From contig JACCVC010000072.1 of the NCBI GenBank assembly GCA_013698305.1, forward strand, positions 1 through 13,979: a stretch of 13,979 nucleotides of DNA. The letters run 5' to 3'. The first letter of the stretch is position 1. Every line of letters starts with the position of its first letter. Positions 4,330 through 11,035 of the stretch are shown piece by piece. The DNA is from Chloroflexia bacterium. Lineage in GTDB: Bacteria > Chloroflexota > Chloroflexia > Thermomicrobiales > UBA6265. The notes beneath the pieces are model-generated. The model was not told where the DNA came from and did not search any database. It saw only the letters and a list, made by a program, of their open reading frames with translations. A program made the translations under genes and the position numbers.

Positions 4330-6756
4330 ATGGTGACCATTCGTCAGGCGCCACCTCGGGAAGAAGACCAGCCGATATCCGGCCTCAGCCCGGAAGGCAT
4401 GGCGGCGCTTCAGGAGATCGAGCGTCGTATCCTCTGGCTGTCCACCCTGATCGTGCATCACGCGAACAACGTGCGTGAGAACCCCGATAAACCGACGAAA
4501 GTCGGCGGACATCAGGCGAGCTCGGCGTCGGTGGTATCGATTCTCACGGCGCTCTACTTCCACTTTCTCCAACCCGGTGATCGCGTCTCGATCAAGCCGC
4601 ACGCCTCCCCTGCCTTTCACGCCTGCCAGTACCTGCTTGGCAATCTTGACCGATCGTATCTCACGACATTGCGTGAACTTGGTGGACTTCAGTCGTATCC
4701 TTCCCGCACCAAGGATCCCGATCCCGTTGATTTCTCGACCGGGTCGGTCGGACTCGGCGCCGTGGCGCCTGTATTCGCGGCGCTGGCCAGCACCTATGCC
4801 GAGATCAAGTTTGGCAGCGTCACCTCGGACCGATTCATCGCCTTGATGGGTGACGCGGAGCTCGACGAAGGCAACGTCTGGGAGACGGTCGCGGAGGACG
4901 CGGTCAACAAGCTCGGCAACGTTATCTGGATCGTCGATCTCAACCGGCAGAGCCTCGACCGCGTCATTCCCGGCATCAAGGCATCCCGACTGAAGCGGCT
5001 GTTTGCGGGCGCCGGCTGGAACGTCTTCGAGGCGAAATACGGCACCTGGCTGGAATCGGTGATGAGCGCCGAACATGGCGATGCGCTGCGGGTGCGAATC
5101 GACGACATGTCAAACGAGGAGTATCAGTCGCTGATCCGCGTCGACGATGGCGCTGACCTCCGACGCCGACTGGCCGACGTGGCCGACCGTGACTGGCGCA
5201 ACCGGATTCTCGCCTCGGTCGCGGACGTCCCGGACGACCAAATTCAGACGCTGGTCGCCAATCTCGGCGGGCACGACCTGCCGAAGCTGATACAGGTGCT
5301 CAACCAGGCCGACGCCGCCAACAATGCCCCGGCGGTGATCTTCGCCTACACCGTCAAGGGGTGGGGACTGCCGATGGCGGGAGACCCGCTCAATCACTCG
5401 CAACTTTTGACGAATGAGCAGATGGACACGGTGCGCGAGGCGTTCAACATTTCCGAAGACCAGCAGTGGGACAGGCTGCCGGAGGACGGCGATGCCGGGT
5501 CGATTGTCGTGTCGATGGCGGAGCGGCTCAACGTCCCGCGAGAGCCGGTGAATATCGATGTCAGCGAGCTTCCCGCCAGCATCTCGGCTCGTCATCCCAA
5601 CCGCACCTCAACCCAGGAGGCGTTCGGTCGAACTCTCCTGCGGCTCGGCGAGATCCCAGGCGTGGGCGAGCGGATGGTAACGATGTCTCCCGATGTGGCA
5701 ACATCCACCCACCTCGCGGGCTGGATCAACAAGGCCGGTGTCTTCTCGAAAGAGGAGGCGCACGATTTCGAAGGCGGCGCCAAGCGGATGCTGCGCTGGC
5801 AACCATCGCCCAATGGTCAGCACATCGAGCTGGGCATTTCGGAAATGAACCTGTTCATGGCCCTCAGCCAGTTCGGCCTGGCTGGCGAGCTCTGCGGACA
5901 GCCGCTGATCCCCATCGGCACGGTCTACGATCCGTTCGTGTGCCGGGGTCTCGACGCGCTGATCTATGGCCTGTACATCGACTCGAAGATGATCTTCGCG
6001 GGCACTCCGTCCGGAGTCTCGCTCAGCCCCGAAGGCGGCGCCCACCAGAGCACGGTGACGCCGTCACTGGGCATCGAGCTACCGAACCTGTTGTTCTACG
6101 AACCGACGTTTGGGCAGGAAGTGGACTGGGTGATGCTCGAGGCGGTGCGCCAGGTGGCGGATCGCGAGCATGGCAAGTCATCCTACCTGCGCCTCTCGAC
6201 CAAGCCGATCGACCAGAAGCTGATGGCCGAGCCCCTGGAGCGCCTCGGCGAAGTCGAGCTCCGGCGACAGGTGCTGTCCGGGGGATATCGCCTGATTGAC
6301 CGGACCGTCGATACCCCCAATCTCTCGGGGAGTGACGTGGTTCACATCGCAACTGGCGGCATCATGGCGCCGGAAGCGGTCGAGGCGGCAAGGCGGTTGC
6401 AGGAGGAAGGCGTTGCGGTCAACGTGATCAACGTCACCAGCGCCAAGATGTTGTACGCCGACCTCAGGGATGCCCGTCGGGCGCAGCTATCGGACGCCCA
6501 TCGTCCGCTCAGCCTCGGCCATCTGGAAACCTTGATTCCTCAAGATGAGCGCAAGGCGCCGATCGTGACCGTCCAGGACGGCGCGTCCCATTCGCTGGCG
6601 TTCCTCGGCTCGGCATGGGGTGTGCCGGTAGTCCCGTTAGGCGTTGACGAGTTCGGCCAATCGGGATCGCGTGAGGCGGTATACCAAAAGGTCGGGATCG
6701 ATACTGCACAGATCGTCAACGCCGGCCTGCTTGCGCTGGATTTGGCGGGACGATAG
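4330..6756 (+). CDS. AceE-like thiamine-diphosphate enzyme (homodimeric pyruvate dehydrogenase E1 / transketolase superfamily)
   Basis: The product has 808 residues; AceE of enterobacteria has about 887. Domain order is the AceE/transketolase one. The N-terminal cofactor domain (about 30-360) has G59-G-H61 and K89-P-H91-A-S-P, and the thiamine-diphosphate motif G174-D175-A...N205 (28 residues between the GD and the VDLN). It also has K343-G-W-G followed by N355-H356, the position of the active-site loop His in AceE. The central pyrimidine domain (about 425-630) has L501-G-I-S-E505 with the conserved catalytic Glu, and G558-T-P-S-G with E568-G-G-A-H572. The C-terminal domain (about 665-808) has the typical D773-E-F-G-Q-S-G-S-R block. 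The pattern G-H-x-S-P and V-D-L-N-R-Q-S-L-D follows AceE rather than true transketolase. The expected reaction is decarboxylation of pyruvate or a related 2-oxoacid and transfer of the acyl group to lipoyl-E2. No E2 or E3 gene is adjacent, so the partner must be elsewhere or the role differs. AGGGAG 9 bases upstream supports the start. Confidence 0.9.
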   Translation: MVTIRQAPPREEDQPISGLSPEGMAALQEIERRILWLSTLIVHHANNVRENPDKPTKVGGHQASSASVVSILTALYFHFLQPGDRVSIKPHASPAFHACQYLLGNLDRSYLTTLRELGGLQSYPSRTKDPDPVDFSTGSVGLGAVAPVFAALASTYAEIKFGSVTSDRFIALMGDAELDEGNVWETVAEDAVNKLGNVIWIVDLNRQSLDRVIPGIKASRLKRLFAGAGWNVFEAKYGTWLESVMSAEHGDALRVRIDDMSNEEYQSLIRVDDGADLRRRLADVADRDWRNRILASVADVPDDQIQTLVANLGGHDLPKLIQVLNQADAANNAPAVIFAYTVKGWGLPMAGDPLNHSQLLTNEQMDTVREAFNISEDQQWDRLPEDGDAGSIVVSMAERLNVPREPVNIDVSELPASISARHPNRTSTQEAFGRTLLRLGEIPGVGERMVTMSPDVATSTHLAGWINKAGVFSKEEAHDFEGGAKRMLRWQPSPNGQHIELGISEMNLFMALSQFGLAGELCGQPLIPIGTVYDPFVCRGLDALIYGLYIDSKMIFAGTPSGVSLSPEGGAHQSTVTPSLGIELPNLLFYEPTFGQEVDWVMLEAVRQVADREHGKSSYLRLSTKPIDQKLMAEPLERLGEVELRRQVLSGGYRLIDRTVDTPNLSGSDVVHIATGGIMAPEAVEAARRLQEEGVAVNVINVTSAKMLYADLRDARRAQLSDAHRPLSLGHLETLIPQDERKAPIVTVQDGASHSLAFLGSAWGVPVVPLGVDEFGQSGSREAVYQKVGIDTAQIVNAGLLALDLAGR

Positions 6757-6856
6757 CCTCTGCTTGCCTTCACTACGTCGTCGGCCGCTGACATCACGCT
6801 CCGTCTAATTCCGAATCCGCGTGAACACCGTGCATCCCGTGCGCAGGGCCGCGTAC

Positions 6857-6877
6857 GGAAGACCCTTGTGGTCTTCC
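6857..6877. terminator. 8-bp hairpin, loop CTTGT, between convergent genes
   Basis: GGAAGACC (6857-6864) and GGTCTTCC (6870-6877) enclose CTTGT. It lies about 100 bases after the AceE-like gene stop and about 110 bases after the stop of the minus-strand gene, so it may end both transcripts. There is no T-run. Its loop matches the next hairpin exactly. Confidence 0.45.
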
Positions 6878-6932
6878 TCGTTCCCGAATGCGACTGAGGG
6901 CCGGCACCTGTAGCCTCGGGTCTTGTGCCCGA
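6857..6932. repeat. Two hairpins with the same CTTGT loop; dispersed repeat-like element
   Basis: The first hairpin is 6857-6877. The second has TCGGGT (6916-6921), loop CTTGT (6922-6926) and GCCCGA (6927-6932), one pair being T-G. The stems differ but the loops are identical. On the minus strand the repeated element reads CACAAG and gives parallel peptides (D-H-K-G-L-P-Y and G-H-K-T-R-G-Y). From memory, short hairpin repeats with an ACAAG centre are common in Chloroflexota intergenic DNA, which fits, but no second copy from elsewhere in the genome can be seen here. Confidence 0.4.
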
Positions 6933-6983
6933 AATTTACCGGCCCGGACATGTTTTTCGCATCGCGTTCATGCGGATACCGTG

Positions 6984-7577
6984 TCACATCGCGGTGCTGG
7001 TGATGTCGGTCGAGGCGGCGGCCTTGCCGGGTGATTCGCCGCTCTTCGGCGGGAAGTCGACGAGGACGTTCCTCCCTTGATAGGCGTTCCTGATCATTCG
7101 CCTGAGGAACTGGAGAAACTCATCGTCACCGCGGGACGCTGACAGCCACACGCGCTTGTCCCTGCTTCCGGCCACGCCTTGAAGGCGCGCTCCTCCGGGT
7201 GCGCGGGCCACCCCGGCGAACTCGGTCCACCGTCGGAATGGGGTCCAGCCGACACGAATCCCGTCCGTCGTCAATCTGTATCGAATGGGCAACGCGACCA
7301 GTCCAACATTCGAACTAAGTGCCACGAACGGCCCCCACCAGGGCAGGTCGCCGAATGCGACCAGCAACACCGCGGCGGCCAGGACCACGGTGCAGGCGAC
7401 GAAGTGCATCCGGATTCGCGCCAGAAGGGGGATGCCCGTGTCCAGGACAACGGAGCCGCTCATTGACTGGCGGGATGGTCGGCCCACCCGCAACCAGGAC
7501 AGGACTATGAAGATTGCAATAACGATGAGTGAAATCATGGTAATCCAGGCCAATTCGCCAGGAGTGCCCGGCGACAT
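6984..7577 (-). CDS. Membrane protein, possible bacterial PH-like domain
   Basis: The product has 197 residues. Three hydrophobic segments are visible: about 12-28, 57-75 and 80-97. The last runs directly into L96-P-I-R-Y-R-L-T-T-D-G-I-R-V, followed by strands (W111-T-P-F-R-R-W-T-E-F, then K141-R-V-W-L-S) and a helix (D151-D-E-F-L-Q-F-L-R-R-M-I). Membrane helices followed by a strand-rich domain opening with a Y-x-L-T-x-D-G-I motif and closing with a helix is the layout of small bacterial PH-domain membrane proteins (YcxB- or DUF304-like); the assignment is by pattern only. The C-terminal 25 residues are polar and probably disordered. No Shine-Dalgarno precedes ATG 7577; an ATG at 7535 (M15) would remove most of the residues before the first helix. 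No partner gene is adjacent. Confidence 0.7.
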   Translation of the reverse strand: MSPGTPGELAWITMISLIVIAIFIVLSWLRVGRPSRQSMSGSVVLDTGIPLLARIRMHFVACTVVLAAAVLLVAFGDLPWWGPFVALSSNVGLVALPIRYRLTTDGIRVGWTPFRRWTEFAGVARAPGGARLQGVAGSRDKRVWLSASRGDDEFLQFLRRMIRNAYQGRNVLVDFPPKSGESPGKAAASTDITSTAM

Positions 7578-7916
7578 GGATAGTTTGAGACAAAAGCGAG
7601 TGTCGGACTGATCCTGTTTCGCTCAATGCACTGGAGTGCCGAACGGAACAGCCGACGGAACACCCGGATTGGCAAGACCACCGAGCATCCCTCTCCTATT
7701 CTATCGATCTGTCAACAGAAATTCAGCGAGTCCGATATGATGATTGTGAGAAAAAGCTCAAGCCAATAGTCGGCCGGTTGTGCCAATAATCCAAACCGCT
7801 TGCCCCAGAATAGTCAGTGGTTGTGTCCTGAGCTTCATATTTGCACGATACCCGCGCTCTGGCGACATCTTCCGTCAATGCGACGGCGGAGCCAGGAACC
7901 AATTCGAGGATCAGGT
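7578..7916. other. 339-base gap between two minus-strand genes
   Basis: No credible gene on either strand. The middle (about 7690-7810) is richer in A and T than the rest of the window, as expected for a promoter region of the 7577 gene. A TTGACA occurs on the minus strand (7711-7716 area) but has no good -10 at the right distance. A weak 5-bp hairpin (CCGTC 7872-7876, GACGG 7882-7886) lies just beyond the stop of the 7917 gene and could be part of its terminator. Confidence 0.4.
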
Positions 7917-8201
7917 CTACTCCCGGTCGTGCCGATGAGGCTCCTGCGCCAGATCTTCCTGTTCATCCAGCACGTCATCGTGCCGATGATCGTGGTCGTG
8001 GTCTTCGTCGACCAGCTCATACTCCCCGCTCCGCACCACATAGAGATCATGCAGGGCGTCGTAGACACCGAAGCTCAGGTCATCAAACGGCACCTGGCCT
8101 CGCACATAGCCGACGAAGGCGTCGGTGAGCGACGCGCCTATCTCGCGGGCGAGCTGGATCTGTTCGGCTTCGTTGGTGGTGAGATCGTTGTCGGGGGTCA
8201 T
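7917..8201 (-). CDS. Small protein with His/Asp-rich C-terminal tail, unknown function
   Basis: The product has 94 residues from the ATG at 8201, which is chosen because the full AGGAGG (8207-8212) lies 5 bases upstream. The frame stays open for another 62 codons, but those residues look like noise. Residues 8-60 are a compact soluble domain: an acidic helix (E11-A-E-Q-I-Q-L-A-R-E-I), then A-F-V-G-Y-V-R-G-Q-V-P-F-D-D-L-S-F-G-V-Y-D-A-L-H-D-L, ending in a strand Y54-V-V-R-S-G-E-Y-E-L. Residues 65-94 are nearly all charged, with seven-plus Asp and His in alternation (D67-H-D-H-D-H-R-H74) and two more His near the end. Such tails often bind Ni, Zn or Cu. I do not recognise the family. It faces away from the GT-C gene at 8459 and shares its upstream region. 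Confidence 0.72.
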   Translation of the reverse strand: MTPDNDLTTNEAEQIQLAREIGASLTDAFVGYVRGQVPFDDLSFGVYDALHDLYVVRSGEYELVDEDHDHDHRHDDVLDEQEDLAQEPHRHDRE

Positions 8202-8226
8202 GGCTTCCTCCTGCACATGCGAGGTG

Positions 8227-8257
8227 ACTGTAACATCTCTGGCGTCCATGCGTTCAA
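8227..8257 (-). promoter_or_regulatory. Possible promoter of the His-rich-tail gene (extended -10)
   Basis: On the minus strand TTGAAC (8252-8257) is followed after 19 bases by TACAGT (8227-8232), which carries a TG one base upstream (TG-T-TACAGT, an extended -10). It is about 26 bases from the start codon. The spacing is longer than ideal. Confidence 0.3.
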
Positions 8258-8445
8258 GCCAATGAGCGCCGGTTCTCCCAGTGCCTGCCGGAAGGCGAAT
8301 GCACGGGTCCGGAGTTGCACTGTATCCTATCTGAAGGCAGACACGACTGGCCGGGACCACACCGCTGCAGTCTCTGTGCATGCACAACTGTCAGGCCAGG
8401 GTTTTCATGCCCGTTCGACCTCGCCAGCCTCAACCTGAGGCGCCT

Positions 8446-8450
8446 GGAGA
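8446..8450 (+). promoter_or_regulatory. Ribosome binding site deciding the GTG start at 8459
   Basis: GGAGA lies 9 bases before GTG 8459. The ATG at 8315 in the same frame has no such site and would add 48 Cys- and Arg-rich residues of non-coding character. Confidence 0.6.
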
Positions 8451-8458
8451 CTTCCGAC

Positions 8459-10918
8459 GTGACCGAACAACCGGCCGGGCGGCCAAGACCCGTGACGCAC
8501 CATGCTGATGCGCCACCATCCACCACGCCGACCGAACCTGTGCAATCTGCAAAATCATCTCCCCCCTCGAGAACTGGCTCCGGCAACATGAGCGCCATTG
8601 CCGTCGGGTTCCATCTGACACTGGAGCGTACCCTCTGGATCACCCTGCTCGCGATCGCCGCCTTGACCCGTCTCTGGGACCTCGCCTACCGCACGCAGCA
8701 CCACGACGAGAGCATCCACACAACCTTCTCCTGGGATCTCGCGGTCGGCAATTCATATGTTCACGATCCGCTGTCCCACGGACCCTTCCTGTTCCACGCC
8801 AACGCCCTGGTCTACTTCCTGCTTGGCAGCTCCGACGTCACGTCTCGACTCCTGCCGGCGCTCGTCGGCATCGCCGTTGTCGCAGCGCCGCTGCTGTTGC
8901 GACATCGGGACTTCCTGGGTCGCTGGGGCGCGTTGGCGGCAGGTACGCTCCTCCTCTTCTCTCCATCGCTCCTCTACTACACCCGGTTCATCCGCCATGA
9001 CCCATACACCATCCTGGGCACGGCGTTGCTGGTGGCGGCGATCTTTCGCTACCTTCATTCTCCGCAACGCAAGTGGATTATCCTGGCGTTCATCAGTGTC
9101 GCCGTCCTGCTTGCGAATCACGAGATTATTTTCGCCGTGTTCCTTGTGTTCGTGCTGGTGCTCTGGGGGGCGCTGGTGTTCTCCCGCATGCGGTTCCTGA
9201 TTCCAGTTCACCTGATTGCGGTCGCTCTGCTGATGGTGTTGCTGGCGATGAGCAGCTTGCTTGGGTGGATTGCGTTCCCGGAAATCCCCTGGCAAACGGG
9301 CGGTCCAGACGCGGCGCAGGACTACTATGGCCGGTTGCTGACCCACCCCCTCGTGATCGGCGTGCTGCTGGTCGGGGTCGCATTCCTCGGTGGATGTGTC
9401 TGGGCGATCCAGCGAGCTGCCCGCGCCCGGATCAGTGACGGTAGCGTCATCGAGCCATTGCTCGGCTCGGCGGACCAGGGCTCGGTCGCCAGGGGCGTCC
9501 GCGACGCCTGGAATGATCCGGTCAGCGTCGGCATTGGCGCGCTGCTCGCCCTCTGGATCTTCTTCGGTCTGTTCACCACCTTGTTCACCCAGCTCGACGG
9601 CATCGCCACCGGCACGTATGCCACCGACGGCACGCTGTTGTACTGGCTCGGTCAGCATGGAGAGCAGCGAGGCGCCCAGCCCTGGTTCTACTACATCACC
9701 GAGGGCCTTCAGTACGAGTGGCTGGCGATCTTCCTGACGTTGATCGCGCTCGTCCTGACCGGCATCACGGTGGTGAAGCGGCTGATCCATCGCGACTGGT
9801 CGTACGATCCGACGATCCTGTTCCGCGTGTTTCTCGCCTGCTGGCTGGTCTTCATCTTCGCGGTGCTGTCATGGGCGGGCGAGAAGATGCCCTGGCTGAT
9901 CATGCACATCCTGCTGCCGGCGGCGTTGCTTTCGGGCACCGCCATCCAGGACCTCGTGGCGAGCGCCTCGCGCTGGCGGGATCGTCGCGCTGGTGTCTCC
10001 GACCAACCCAACGCGTTCACCATCCCGGCGGTGTTGGCCGCCATTCTCGTCGTGCTGGCTGGCGCATTCTTTCTGATCGCCGCCAACCTGACGCAGGGAG
10101 GATACGATCCGGTGTCGGGCGCCAGCCGGTCGGTGATTGCTGACCATCTGGACGATTGGTGGCGCCTACTCCTGCCGTTGTTCGGCGCGATCATCTCCAT
10201 CGTTGGCGTCGTCCTCCTTCGTGGTATGCGCCCCGCCATCTATGGCGCGCTCACCGGCGTGCTGGCGATCATGCTGCTGTTTCAAGTACATGCCGGCTTT
10301 CGGCTGGCGTTGGAGGAAGGTGACGTCTCGATCGACACGCTGATCTACAACACGGTCGGACCCGATGCCAAACAGGTGGTCGAGGATGTCGCGCTGATGT
10401 CGGAGATCTACCTCGGCGACCAGTCGATCACCGTCAGCAATGACAACTGCACCAACTGGCCACTGGAGTGGTACTTCCGCGACTTCGAGAATTACCGGTT
10501 CATCAGCAGTGTTGCCGACACGACCCAGGACCTACCGGACGTGATGATCGGCGTGCCGCGGGATTGGGATTCGAGCCAATGCACCATGCCGCTGGAGATC
10601 CCCGGCTACACGTCACATCCATACGTGTTTCGCTGGCACGAGCCCGAGGGCGAGGTCTACCGCAACTTCGCGCTTGCTCCGGAGATTGCGATCGGACGCT
10701 CTGCCTGGGTGTCGGAAGATCAGGCGACCGGCCCTCTGGCCGTTCTTGAATCGGTGTGGTCGAGCATCACCTCGACAGGCGACCCGGATCAGCAGCAACA
10801 GCTCTGGCGACTGCTCATGTATCGCGAGCAGCCAGGCGTGCTGACCGAATACGCGTTCAAGGTCTATGTGCGGGATGACCTGATGCCGTACTACAACGAC
10901 GCCAGATATGGACCGTAA
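8459..10918 (+). CDS. GT-C membrane glycosyltransferase, TIGR03663/Agl23 family
   Basis: The product has 819 residues from the GTG at 8459. Residues 1-55 are polar and Pro/Thr-rich (cytoplasmic). From about 57 to 610 there are roughly a dozen hydrophobic segments. The first outer loop holds the GT-C acidic pair in H81-H-D83-E84-S-I-H87, then H102-D-P-L-S-H107-G-P-F, as expected for a lipid-phosphate-sugar-dependent transferase related to GT39/ArnT. Further family marks are Y173-Y-T-R-F-I-R-H-D181-P-Y and S471-W-A-G-E-K-M-P-W-L-I-M-H483. The C-terminal 200 residues (about 615-819) are outside the membrane and include two Cys (C664, C708) and W671-Y-F-R-D-F. The family is tied in archaea to protein N-glycan transfer or flipping (Agl23); in Chloroflexota the acceptor is unknown. 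The next gene is a paralogue, with 117 bases between them, probably an operon. Confidence 0.9.
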   Translation: MTEQPAGRPRPVTHHADAPPSTTPTEPVQSAKSSPPSRTGSGNMSAIAVGFHLTLERTLWITLLAIAALTRLWDLAYRTQHHDESIHTTFSWDLAVGNSYVHDPLSHGPFLFHANALVYFLLGSSDVTSRLLPALVGIAVVAAPLLLRHRDFLGRWGALAAGTLLLFSPSLLYYTRFIRHDPYTILGTALLVAAIFRYLHSPQRKWIILAFISVAVLLANHEIIFAVFLVFVLVLWGALVFSRMRFLIPVHLIAVALLMVLLAMSSLLGWIAFPEIPWQTGGPDAAQDYYGRLLTHPLVIGVLLVGVAFLGGCVWAIQRAARARISDGSVIEPLLGSADQGSVARGVRDAWNDPVSVGIGALLALWIFFGLFTTLFTQLDGIATGTYATDGTLLYWLGQHGEQRGAQPWFYYITEGLQYEWLAIFLTLIALVLTGITVVKRLIHRDWSYDPTILFRVFLACWLVFIFAVLSWAGEKMPWLIMHILLPAALLSGTAIQDLVASASRWRDRRAGVSDQPNAFTIPAVLAAILVVLAGAFFLIAANLTQGGYDPVSGASRSVIADHLDDWWRLLLPLFGAIISIVGVVLLRGMRPAIYGALTGVLAIMLLFQVHAGFRLALEEGDVSIDTLIYNTVGPDAKQVVEDVALMSEIYLGDQSITVSNDNCTNWPLEWYFRDFENYRFISSVADTTQDLPDVMIGVPRDWDSSQCTMPLEIPGYTSHPYVFRWHEPEGEVYRNFALAPEIAIGRSAWVSEDQATGPLAVLESVWSSITSTGDPDQQQQLWRLLMYREQPGVLTEYAFKVYVRDDLMPYYNDARYGP

Positions 10919-10926
10919 TGAAAGAT

Positions 10927-10987
10927 ACCGCCTTTGGCGGTCCGGGCAGATTCTTCGCTACGCTCAGCACAGGCGGCGGGTCTGCCC
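10927..10987 (+). repeat. Hairpin cluster between the two GT-C genes
   Basis: ACCGCC (10927-10932) pairs with GGCGGT (10936-10941) around TTT. GGGCAGA (10944-10950) pairs with TCTGCCC (10981-10987) across 30 bases. No T-run follows, so it may be an attenuator, an RNA-stability structure or a dispersed repeat rather than a terminator. The GGGTCTGCCCCTAC string is, from memory, typical of short Chloroflexota intergenic repeats. Confidence 0.45.
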
Positions 10988-11035
10988 CTACGAAATGATG
11001 CACGTCAAGGATCCTAGACAGGTGAAACGCTCGTT

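Noticed and set aside
4177..5076. Minus-strand open frame of 299 codons
   Set aside because: Overlaps the AceE-like gene in antisense and has no family features or ribosome binding site.
6805..6987. 60-codon minus-strand frame starting with a GTG that overlaps the stop of the 6984-7577 gene
   Set aside because: The overlap looks like coupling, but the frame consists largely of the two-hairpin element and its peptide reflects those repeats; no ribosome binding site or family match.
8753..9790. Minus-strand open frame of 345 codons
   Set aside because: Antisense to the GT-C transferase; very rich in Gln, Arg, Glu and Asp as expected for the reverse of membrane-segment codons.
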